From positions 1 through 5,816 of the forward strand of contig PWQF01000184.1 of NCBI GenBank assembly GCA_003556865.1: a stretch of 5,816 nt of DNA. Direction: 5' to 3'. This DNA comes from Elusimicrobiota bacterium (GTDB lineage Bacteria; CG03; SLGR01; PWQF01). Below, piece after piece: positions 1 through 5,816 of the stretch; within the stretch, counting starts at the first letter, position 1, and each line of letters opens with the position of its first letter. Position numbers and translations under genes: made by a program. The notes beneath the pieces are model-generated. The model worked only from the letters and a program-made list of their open reading frames with translations, ran no database searches and was not told where the DNA came from.

Positions 1-1232
1 TCCTCCAGTATCTGCGAAGGATGCTCTATATCCTTTTCCCAGGTAATATCGCTTATATGGAGAAGCCCTTCCACTCCTTTCTCCACCATTACAAAAGCTC
101 CGAAATCGGTAAGATGGGTTATCTCGCCTTCCAGTATGTTTCCTTCCTGGTATTTTTCAGCAACTTCATCCCAGGGATTGGGCTGGGTCTGTTTAATGCT
201 CAGGGCCATCTTTTCATTTTCCCGGTCAATGTTCAGTACCTTGACTTTAACCGTATCCCCGTTATTTAAGACCGCGTTGGGATGCTTTACGTTCTCGGTC
301 CAGGAAATTTCTTCGGTCCGGACCAGGCCTTCCACCCCCGGCTCTATCTCAATAAATGCCCCGTAAGAAGTTACGCCTGTAATCTTTCCGTCAAGGATAT
401 CCCCTTCAGAGTATTTCTCCTCTATTTTTTCCCAGGGATGAGCCATTGTATCTTTTAAACTAAGGGAAATCCGGTTGGAGCTTGGATTGAAATTTTTAAC
501 TTTCACCTCAACCTCATCGCCCACCTTTAAAATATCATCAACCTTGTCCACGTGACCCCAGGAGAGCTCGCTTATATGAAGAAGCCCGTCAATCCCGCCC
601 ACATCAACAAAAGCGCCGAAGGTCTTAATTCCCGAGACCCTACCCTTAATCAATTTACCCGGATAAAGCTGTTCAAAAAGTTCTTCCCTCTTTCTCATAA
701 CATCTTCTTCTATAGCCTTTTTCCAGGAAATAACAATATTCTTTTTTTCCCGGTCATAATCTATTATGCGGCAGGGAACGGTCTTCTCTATCACCGAGTC
801 CAGATCCTTTACCATAGGATAGCCTACCAGCGATGCGGGCATAAAGGCTTTAACCCCTTCAATATCGGCTATCATTCCCCCTTTTATTTTTCTTTCAAGT
901 TTGGCGTCCAGGACAAGTCCCTCTTCAAAAGCTTTCTGAAGTTTTTCGAATTTTTTCTCAAACTTTGCCTTTTTATGTGAAAGTATGGGAGGATGCTCGT
1001 AGTCGTGGCTCTTTTTTATTACGAAAACCTCGACCTCGTCACCTATCTTTATATCTTCGTCTTCAAATTCAGAAAGGTTTATAATCCCTTCCGACTTGCC
1101 GCCGGTATCAACCAGGACATTTTCCTTATCCTCGTCAATATCAATAACCACTCCCTTTGTAATCCTGCCCTGGGTATTCTGTTCCTCAACATGCTTCAGC
1201 ACATCTTCCATACTTATCTTTTTTTCCGCCAT
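1..1232 (-). CDS. rpsA: 30S ribosomal protein S1, N-terminal 410 codons (3' end outside window)
   Basis: Ribosomal protein S1 binds mRNA at the 30S subunit and helps load and unfold it during initiation. Translating the minus strand from the ATG at 1232-1230 gives an open frame to the window edge with consecutive S1 repeats. These are a divergent repeat 1 (about residues 22-75), repeat 2 (105-170, with the GGMIADIEGVKAFMPAS signature), and classical repeats 3 (191-260), 4 (277-347) and 5 (from 364, cut by the edge). Repeats 3-5 carry the FGAFV/YGAFI and GLLHIS/GLVRTEEISW cores, separated by NPWD/HPWE linkers. At least five repeats implies the long S1 type, with about 150 residues probably missing. 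DNA encoding repeats 3 and 5 is still similar: the 20-mers at 570-589 and 51-70 differ at two positions. It lies 7 nt downstream of ispH and is almost certainly cotranscribed with it. The family call is secure; the full length is inferred. Confidence 0.96.
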   Translation of the reverse strand, partial: MAEKKISMEDVLKHVEEQNTQGRITKGVVIDIDEDKENVLVDTGGKSEGIINLSEFEDEDIKIGDEVEVFVIKKSHDYEHPPILSHKKAKFEKKFEKLQKAFEEGLVLDAKLERKIKGGMIADIEGVKAFMPASLVGYPMVKDLDSVIEKTVPCRIIDYDREKKNIVISWKKAIEEDVMRKREELFEQLYPGKLIKGRVSGIKTFGAFVDVGGIDGLLHISELSWGHVDKVDDILKVGDEVEVKVKNFNPSSNRISLSLKDTMAHPWEKIEEKYSEGDILDGKITGVTSYGAFIEIEPGVEGLVRTEEISWTENVKHPNAVLNNGDTVKVKVLNIDRENEKMALSIKQTQPNPWDEVAEKYQEGNILEGEITHLTDFGAFVMVEKGVEGLLHISDITWEKDIEHPSQILE

Positions 1233-1239
1233 ATTTTAC

Positions 1240-2091
1240 TTATTCTCCTTGTTTAGATTTTATTTTTTTTATTTTATCTTCTATCTCTTCAACAATTTCA
1301 ACAGGAGTGGAAGCTCCCGTGGCAATGCCTATTTTATCCCCCCCCTTAAGATGATAGGGGGAAATCTCATCCGCCGTCTCTATATGATAGGCCCGGCCCT
1401 TCTCCCCGGCCAGTTCAAAAAGCCTTTTTGTGTTTGAACTGTTCTTGCCGCCCACCACGAAAAAGATATCCGCCAGGGCGGCCATCCTCCCCAGTTCGTC
1501 CTGTCTGCATACTGTTTCCTGGCATATGGTGTTATGCATTTCCACAATATCAAACCTGTTTAATATTTCAAAGACTGTCTGAAAAAATTTTTCCCGGCGG
1601 AAAGTAGTCTGGGCTATAATCCCGGCATTTTTCCCCCCGGAAACTTCTGCCGCTTCCCGGGGCCCTGAGATAACAACCCCTTTTGAAGGAGCCCTGGAAA
1701 GAATCCCCCTGACCTCCGGGTGGGTCTTTATCCCCGCTATGAAGACCCGGTCATACCTGGCAGCCAGCTTGCTGAAAATCTTCTGGGCCTTTTTTACCTT
1801 GCGGCAGGTAGCGTCAATAATCCTGCAGCCCTTCTCTTTTAATTTTTTCTCGGCGCTCAGGGGAATCCCGTGACTTCTTATCAGAACAGTGCTACCCCCC
1901 TTTATGGACCCGGCACCGCAGTTTTTGTCTATTATATTATTTCTGCGCAATTTTTCAACCACCTGGGGATTATGAATAATGGGGCCCATTGTAACCACCT
2001 CCCCTTCAGCGGCGGCACTGTAAGCTTTTTTTATGGCCTGGTTTACCCCGGAGCAGAATCCGCAGTAGCGGCTTTTTATTATTTCAGACAA
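1240..2091 (-). CDS. ispH: 4-hydroxy-3-methylbut-2-enyl diphosphate reductase (IspH/LytB), TTG start
   Basis: Cytoplasmic [4Fe-4S] enzyme that reduces HMBPP to IPP and DMAPP, the last step of the MEP isoprenoid pathway. The 283-residue product has the normal family length and the full active-site set. Cluster cysteines are C13 (GFCSGV), C96 (DATC) and C190 (NTIC). Substrate histidines are H40 (GPIIHNP), H74 (RSHG) and H124, and the proton-relay glutamate is E126 (THPEV). Also present are a QTT motif (161-163), SSN (218-220) and GAST (259-262) for diphosphate binding. The start is TTG at 2091-2089, preceded by AAGAGG at 9 nt. Upstream in frame the first stop is TAG at 2112-2110 and no ATG intervenes, so TTG is the best start. 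Oddities are an extra cysteine making CGFC at 10-13, and Arg instead of the usual Pro after C96. It heads the leftward ispH-rpsA operon. Confidence 0.97.
   Translation of the reverse strand: MSEIIKSRYCGFCSGVNQAIKKAYSAAAEGEVVTMGPIIHNPQVVEKLRRNNIIDKNCGAGSIKGGSTVLIRSHGIPLSAEKKLKEKGCRIIDATCRKVKKAQKIFSKLAARYDRVFIAGIKTHPEVRGILSRAPSKGVVISGPREAAEVSGGKNAGIIAQTTFRREKFFQTVFEILNRFDIVEMHNTICQETVCRQDELGRMAALADIFFVVGGKNSSNTKRLFELAGEKGRAYHIETADEISPYHLKGGDKIGIATGASTPVEIVEEIEDKIKKIKSKQGE
1245..1250 (-). promoter_or_regulatory. Ribosome binding site of rpsA, embedded in the ispH 3' end
   Basis: On the minus strand AAGGAG lies within the last sense codons of ispH (the CAA GGA GAA before its TAA stop). It is 12 nt upstream of the rpsA ATG, a slightly long spacing. 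Its place inside ispH suggests that ribosomes finishing ispH can re-initiate on rpsA (inference). Confidence 0.75.
1338..1345. repeat. Homopolymer tract C8 (G8 in the ispH sense strand)
   Basis: Eight consecutive C on the plus strand, read as AAG GGG GGG GAT in ispH (residues LKGGD near the C-terminus). Noted because a second G8 tract lies in the esterase-family gene. ispH is normally essential, so this tract is unlikely to be a switch. Confidence 0.9.
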
Positions 2092-2100
2092 TTTCCATAA

Positions 2101-2106
2101 CCTCTT
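2101..2106 (-). promoter_or_regulatory. Ribosome binding site that supports the TTG start of ispH
   Basis: AAGAGG on the minus strand lies 9 nt before the TTG at 2091. An ATG at 2098-2096 is only 2 nt from it and in another frame (four codons then TGA), so the spacing favours TTG. Confidence 0.7.
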
Positions 2107-2120
2107 TTCCTATAAGAAAA

Positions 2121-2148
2121 AGTATACAAAAAAAGAAGCTATATTCAA
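2121..2148 (-). promoter_or_regulatory. Probable sigma-70-type promoter of ispH-rpsA
   Basis: On the minus strand TTGAAT (2148-2143) and TATACT (2126-2121) are separated by 16 bp. They match the -35 consensus at 4 of 6 and the -10 consensus at 5 of 6. Transcription would start near 2114, leaving a leader of about 20-25 nt before the TTG codon. The spacer contains a T7 tract on that strand. The region is A/T-rich, so chance matches are possible. Confidence 0.55.
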
Positions 2149-2175
2149 GAAAAGCCTCAGAATCTTTTTAAAAAA

Positions 2176-2191
2176 AAGTTTAATAAAACTT
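2176..2191. repeat. Short inverted repeat in the divergent intergenic region
   Basis: AAGTTT and AAACTT form perfect 6-bp arms around a 4-nt centre (AATA). The right arm overlaps the first two bases of the rightward -35 box at 2190-2195. It could be an operator half-site pair, but A/T-rich DNA produces such repeats by chance and no second copy was found. Confidence 0.35.
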
Positions 2192-2219
2192 GACATAACC
2201 CCCTTAATATTATTAGATT
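2190..2219 (+). promoter_or_regulatory. Probable promoter of the esterase-family/activase pair
   Basis: A perfect TTGACA -35 box lies at 2190-2195. The -10 is less clear: TAGATT (2214-2219, 18-bp spacer) or TTAGAT (2213-2218, 17-bp spacer). Transcription would start near 2225, giving a short leader of about 25 nt before the ATG at 2252. The perfect -35 and the position support it; the weak -10 lowers confidence. Confidence 0.5.
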
Positions 2220-2251
2220 GTAACCCGGTTTAATTAAAAAAATAATCTATT

Positions 2252-2299
2252 ATGGTGAAACTAATCTTACTTATCTTTTTTATATTACCTGCCGGATGC
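2252..2299 (+). other. N-terminal signal peptide with atypical lipobox
   Basis: One Lys (K3), a hydrophobic core at residues 4-12 (LILLIFFIL), then P-A-G-C with Cys16, followed by a Gly/Ser/Glu linker (NASGGGGEGE). The short length, the Cys after Ala-Gly and the flexible linker point to signal peptidase II and a lipoprotein. The -3 residue is Pro rather than the usual Leu/Val/Ile, so lipidation is likely but unproven. Cleavage by signal peptidase I near CNA (16-18) is the alternative. Confidence 0.65.
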
Positions 2300-3580
2300 A
2301 ACGCATCCGGGGGGGGCGGTGAGGGGGAAAGAAAAACAGAAACCCTTTCTTCCATATCCCTTCCCCTGGAGAGGGAGAGTTCTACTGATGCTCTTTTAAA
2401 GGAGATGGGTGAGGCTGATTTTGTGCTGCTTGGGGAGGCTTCGCACGGGACCTCTGAGTTTTACCTGAAAAGGTCTCTTATCTCCCGGCGACTTATTAAG
2501 GAGAAAGATTTCTCCCTTGTAGCCGTGGAAGGAGACTGGACAGCCGTTAATGAGATAAACAGATATGTAAAAGGGATTGAGCACCAGCATCTTAATGCAG
2601 AAGAGCTTCTGCTTAAAACTTTTCAAAGATGGCCGGAATGGATGTGGGGAAACAGGGAGTTTGCTTTATTCCTGGACTGGCTCAGGGAGTATAACAGGGA
2701 TCTTGAGCCGGAAGATAAGCGGGGGATCTACGGTCTTGACATATACGGCTTTGCCCGGTCCATTGACCTGGTTGCCTCCTATATTGAAAAGGTTGACCCG
2801 CAAAAAGGGCTTAAGGCGCGAAACCTTTACCGGGATTTTAAGCGCCTCGCGCAGGATCAGGGAGCATATATAAGAGAGGTTATGCAGACCGGAAGTCACC
2901 AGGGAGATAACCTGAGAAAAGTAAAGGAAATAATAAAAGAGAACAGGGAATCCTATATTAAAAACTCATCGCCTAAGCAGTATTTCAACGCACTCCGAAA
3001 CTCCCGTATAGTGATAAGCGCCGAGGCTTTTTACCGTAAAATGATTCACAGGGATGAAAGGTCCTGGAATGCCAGGGCCGAAAACTTTGCCCGCACCGCC
3101 GAAGAACTTCTGGAATTTTACCCGGAGGCCAAACTTATCGGATGGGCCCACAATACCCATATGGGAGATGCCCGGGCCACCGAAATGAGTATTACAAACC
3201 AGAAAAATATGGGACAGATGCTGAGGGAAAACCATCCGGGCAGGGTATTTATTTTAGGTTTCGGGACTTATAAGGGAAGAGTGGCTGCCGGGAGGGCCTG
3301 GGGCGAGGATATAGAAATAATGACCGTTCCCGAATCCCCTGCCGGCACTGCCGAATATATTATGAATGAAGCCTCACAGGGAGAAGATATACTCTTCTTC
3401 AGCAGGGACCTCGGGGAGATCCCGGAACTCAACCGGCCCCTGGGCCACCGGGCCATAGGCGTGGTTTACAACCCTGAAACAGAATATCCCGGAAATTACG
3501 TGAATACCATTTTACCTGCAAGGTATGACGCTTTTATATTTTTCCCCCGCACAGAGGCAGTCACCCCCCTGGAACCTTAA
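2252..3580 (+). CDS. Erythromycin-esterase-family protein with export signal (probable lipoprotein)
   Basis: Member of the erythromycin esterase family (PF05139); characterised Ere enzymes open the macrolide lactone, but most homologues have unknown substrates. The 442-residue product carries the family signatures in order: LLGEASHGTSEF (59-70, with E62 and H65), VAVEGDW (90-96, E93), WPEWMWGNREF (127-137), YGLDIYG, WAHNTHMGDARATEM (H300, H303), GFGTYKG, and a C-terminal RAIGVVYNPETE block. The equivalents of the catalytic Glu/His residues are kept, so it looks active. Residues 1-16 form an export signal, so the enzyme probably acts outside the membrane, unlike typical cytoplasmic Ere proteins. 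The start is the first ATG after an in-frame TAA at 2243. GTG at 2255 is an alternative, and no Shine-Dalgarno sequence is visible. It is followed after 11 nt by the activase gene. The family is sure; a role in macrolide resistance is not supported by context. Confidence 0.92.
   Translation: MVKLILLIFFILPAGCNASGGGGEGERKTETLSSISLPLERESSTDALLKEMGEADFVLLGEASHGTSEFYLKRSLISRRLIKEKDFSLVAVEGDWTAVNEINRYVKGIEHQHLNAEELLLKTFQRWPEWMWGNREFALFLDWLREYNRDLEPEDKRGIYGLDIYGFARSIDLVASYIEKVDPQKGLKARNLYRDFKRLAQDQGAYIREVMQTGSHQGDNLRKVKEIIKENRESYIKNSSPKQYFNALRNSRIVISAEAFYRKMIHRDERSWNARAENFARTAEELLEFYPEAKLIGWAHNTHMGDARATEMSITNQKNMGQMLRENHPGRVFILGFGTYKGRVAAGRAWGEDIEIMTVPESPAGTAEYIMNEASQGEDILFFSRDLGEIPELNRPLGHRAIGVVYNPETEYPGNYVNTILPARYDAFIFFPRTEAVTPLEP
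2309..2316 (+). repeat. Homopolymer tract G8 near the 5' end of the esterase-family gene
   Basis: Eight G at codons 20-22 (GGG GGG GGC), just after the lipobox Cys, with a further G5 at 2323-2327. A one-base slip would frameshift the protein right after its signal peptide. It also simply encodes the Gly linker. Confidence 0.9.
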
Positions 3581-3591
3581 ACATTTAAGTT

Positions 3592-5816
3592 ATGCGCGCA
3601 ATAGGAATAGATATAGGAAAGGTAAGTTTCAAGGCAGTACTGCTTAAGGAAGGTTCCGGCGGAATTAAGGTGGAGGATACCTTTTTTATCCCGCACCGCC
3701 AGGAAATAAAAGAAACCTGGGAAAAACTGAAAAAGAGATGGAAAATAACCGGTAAAGAGAGGATAGCCGTAACCGGACGATTCAGAAACTCCCTCCCCTT
3801 CCCTTCTATAGTTGAAAAAGCGGCCCAGGAAAAGGCGGCCGAATTTTTATACCCGGACAGGGACTTAACTTTAATACGTCTGGGCGGCGGCGGATTTTCT
3901 GTTCTTAACTTAAGCCGGGAAAGCATATCCGAATACAGCCTTAACCCCAGATGCGCCTCAGGGGTAGGCTCATTCCTGGACCAGATTATGAGCCGGATAG
4001 ACTCTGATATAGTAAAAGCCGACCGGCTTTCCTCCGGCTCCGCCGCGGCAGATATAACCAAGCGCTGCGGGGTAACGATGAAGACAGATTTTACCCACCT
4101 TTTAAACGCGGGAAGGAATGTGGAGGAAGTTGTAGCCGGTCTTCTGGAGGCTTCGGCCAAAAGCGCCCTGGAGCTGGCGGCCAAAAAAGGGTTTAAGCCC
4201 CTGGTTGTTCTTATAGGCGGGCTCTCTAAACTGGAGAGGATACAGCAGACAGTTAAAAATAATATCCCTCCCGCCAGTGAACTTAAAATCCCTGAGAATT
4301 CCTTCTGTTTTGAAGCCCTGGGGGCCGGGCTGGAAGCCTATTCCCTTAAATCCTTCCCCGAAAAAAATATAGATGAATCTGACCTTCACCCCCTTAAATT
4401 TCTTCCGCCCCTGGAGAAATATCTGAAAAAGGTGACCAGATACCAGGATTCCCCTGTGAAAAAGAGGGATAAGAAGAGTTATGCCGTTGCGGGGCTGGAC
4501 ATAGGTTCAACCGGTTCAAAACTTGTGGTCTTAAGGGATAAAACTCTTTTTGAGGCCTATACCCAGACAGGGGGAAGGCCGGTAGAGGCGGCCCGGAAAC
4601 TTTTATCTCAGATACCGGAAGAGATATTTGATTCTGTTAAAGCCGTGGGGATTACGGGTTCGGGAAGAGATATTGTTTCCGGAGCCCTGAAGGCATCTTT
4701 AGATGCCCGGGAGAGAGAACGTATCTTTGTTTTAAACGAAATAGCCGCCCACGCCGCCGGGGCCCATTACTACGACCCTGAAGTGGATACCGTTGCCGAC
4801 ATCGGAGGACAGGATGCAAAGTATACCCGCCTGGAATCAGGACGGGTAACCGACTCCTGTATGAATACGGTCTGCCCCGCGGGAACCGGGTCTTTCCTGG
4901 CCGAGCAGCTTGCCGCGCTGGGTATAGAAGACGTAAAAGAGTTCGGGGAAACAGCTCTTAAAGCAGAAAAAGCGGTTGACCTGGGCCAGCACTGCGCCGT
5001 TTTTATATCTGAACAGATAGACGAGGCAAAAAGGCGGGGGGCAAAAACCCCTGAAATTGTAGCCGGCCTCTACTATTCCATTATCCATAATTATGACAAC
5101 AGGGTAAAGGGGAGCCGGGATTACGGCCGCAAGATATTTTTACAGGGCAAACCGGCTACTAACCTGGCCCTGGCTGCGGCTATGGCTGCCGTTTCCGGCC
5201 GGGAAATAACAGTTCCCCCCTCACCGGGCACACCCGGGGCCCTGGGAATAGCTGTGCTTGCCCAAAGAGAACTGGGAGAAGAACCGCTAAATTCAAAAGC
5301 CCTGAACCTTAAAAAATTTCTTAAAAGCAGGATAACTAAAAGAAGCAGTTTCCGCTGCCGATCCCTGGACGGCTGCCTGGAGGGAAACCTCTGCCCTATC
5401 CAGCAGATAAAAATAGTTTCGGATGAGAATGAAAAAACTTTTTTATGGGGAGGAGCCTGCGATAAGTTTGAATCGGGCCCGGCAGTTAATAATAAGATAG
5501 CCCGGGCTCCGGACCCCTTTGCGCGGAGAGAAAAACTTATTAAAAATTACCTGGAGGATAGCGGTAAAGGCGGGGAGACAGTGGGTATACCCCGGGGACT
5601 GGAAACAGAAGAGATCATACCTTTTTCCGCTACTTTTTTCAGGGAGCTGGGCTTCAGGGTAAAGATAGCCGCCAATTATTCGGGAAACCCCCTGGAAAAA
5701 GGGGCCCGGCTCTGTGAATCAACCTTCTGCGCCCCCATTCAGCTTTTGGCCGGAGAGGCAAAAATACTTGAAAAAGAAAATTTTGTTTACCTGCCGAAGA
5801 TAATTGAAATCTCGGG
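3592..5816 (+). CDS. Tandem 2-hydroxyacyl-CoA dehydratase activase-type ATPase (BcrAD/BadFG family), 5' 741 codons
   Basis: Related to the ATP-driven [4Fe-4S] activators of 2-hydroxyacyl-CoA dehydratases and benzoyl-CoA reductases, which push low-potential electrons into a partner enzyme. Unit 1 (about residues 1-255) has GIDIGKVSFK (5-14), cluster cysteines C121 and C159, and GG at 209-210, but RLGGGG (96-101) where DIGGQD is expected. Unit 2 (about 297-565) has GLDIGSTGSK (301-310), TGSGRD (355-360), DIGGQD (403-408) and cysteines C428 and C468. Then come C589, C595, C601 and C623 and a DUF2229-like start (VGIPRGL, 664-670; C708, C713). Large relatives continue into further dehydratase-like domains, so much of the gene is probably beyond the window. 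ATG at 3592 follows an in-frame TAA at 3586 and sits three residues before the first phosphate motif, which fixes the start. No Shine-Dalgarno is seen. It lies 11 nt after the esterase-family gene. The substrate and partner are unknown. Confidence 0.9.
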   Translation, partial: MRAIGIDIGKVSFKAVLLKEGSGGIKVEDTFFIPHRQEIKETWEKLKKRWKITGKERIAVTGRFRNSLPFPSIVEKAAQEKAAEFLYPDRDLTLIRLGGGGFSVLNLSRESISEYSLNPRCASGVGSFLDQIMSRIDSDIVKADRLSSGSAAADITKRCGVTMKTDFTHLLNAGRNVEEVVAGLLEASAKSALELAAKKGFKPLVVLIGGLSKLERIQQTVKNNIPPASELKIPENSFCFEALGAGLEAYSLKSFPEKNIDESDLHPLKFLPPLEKYLKKVTRYQDSPVKKRDKKSYAVAGLDIGSTGSKLVVLRDKTLFEAYTQTGGRPVEAARKLLSQIPEEIFDSVKAVGITGSGRDIVSGALKASLDARERERIFVLNEIAAHAAGAHYYDPEVDTVADIGGQDAKYTRLESGRVTDSCMNTVCPAGTGSFLAEQLAALGIEDVKEFGETALKAEKAVDLGQHCAVFISEQIDEAKRRGAKTPEIVAGLYYSIIHNYDNRVKGSRDYGRKIFLQGKPATNLALAAAMAAVSGREITVPPSPGTPGALGIAVLAQRELGEEPLNSKALNLKKFLKSRITKRSSFRCRSLDGCLEGNLCPIQQIKIVSDENEKTFLWGGACDKFESGPAVNNKIARAPDPFARREKLIKNYLEDSGKGGETVGIPRGLETEEIIPFSATFFRELGFRVKIAANYSGNPLEKGARLCESTFCAPIQLLAGEAKILEKENFVYLPKIIEIS

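Noticed and set aside
552..980. 142-codon open frame on the plus strand
   Set aside because: It is antisense to rpsA repeats 2-3, whose S1 motifs are unambiguous. The Phe/Tyr-rich product is typical of an antisense shadow.
2309..2327. Possible G-quadruplex
   Set aside because: The stretch gives only three separate tracts of three or more G, short of the canonical four.
2252..3580. Macrolide resistance gene
   Set aside because: Family membership alone does not show macrolide hydrolysis. There is no mobile element, resistance neighbour or attenuator leader, and the protein appears exported.
3576..3589. Inverted repeat CTTAAA-CA-TTTAAG between the esterase-family and activase genes, considered as a terminator
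   Set aside because: The stem is all A/T except one pair, the loop is too small, and no T-run follows. It is more likely chance, and the genes appear to be an operon.
3585..4184. 199-codon open frame on the minus strand
   Set aside because: It lies entirely opposite the activase unit 1, which has clear family motifs. The product is Ser/Arg/Pro-rich without recognisable domains, and no ribosome binding site supports it.
1..5816. CRISPR array, tRNA, rRNA, insertion sequence or riboswitch
   Set aside because: Reading found no regularly spaced repeats, no tRNA-like cloverleaf, no transposase motifs or terminal repeats. The only non-coding gap is 160 bp with short leaders.

Overview
The window reads as ordinary chromosome from an anaerobic bacterium. 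It holds two divergently transcribed gene pairs, with almost no non-coding DNA except one A/T-rich divergent intergenic region. Three things suggest the lifestyle: a MEP-pathway Fe-S reductase, a tandem 2-hydroxyacyl-CoA dehydratase activase-type protein (a family typical of strict anaerobes), and the absence of any oxygen-linked gene. Codon use is rich in ATA (Ile) and AGG/AGA (Arg), and G+C is moderate (judged by eye, not computed). Ribosomal protein S1 has at least five S1 repeats, which resembles the long S1 of diderm bacteria more than the shorter Firmicute form. I cannot place the organism below 'anaerobic bacterium, possibly a diderm or candidate phylum'.

Left half, minus strand (2091 down to 1): ispH (HMBPP reductase, last step of the MEP isoprenoid pathway) is followed after 7 nt by rpsA (30S ribosomal protein S1), which runs off the left edge. 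The two form a compact operon. ispH starts at a TTG codon, and the rpsA ribosome binding site lies inside the last ispH codons. A sigma-70-like promoter sits just upstream of ispH.

Centre (2092-2251): a 160-bp A/T-rich divergent intergenic region carries a plausible promoter in each direction and a small inverted repeat that touches the rightward -35 box.

Right half, plus strand (2252 to 5816): a full-length erythromycin-esterase-family protein with an N-terminal export signal (probably a lipoprotein) is followed after 11 nt by a large activase-type protein that runs off the right edge. In the visible 741 codons the second protein has two ASKHA ATPase units, a four-cysteine segment and the beginning of a DUF2229-like domain. 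The first ATPase unit has lost the usual nucleotide-site residues but keeps both cluster cysteines.

The leftward pair links isoprenoid synthesis and translation, a housekeeping combination. The rightward pair joins an exported hydrolase-like protein to a cytoplasmic electron-activating ATPase with no obvious shared pathway. I see no mobile element, CRISPR array, tRNA or rRNA. No clearly new multi-gene system is visible. The most unusual items are the asymmetric tandem activase, the exported Ere-family protein, and the tight pairing of these two genes.
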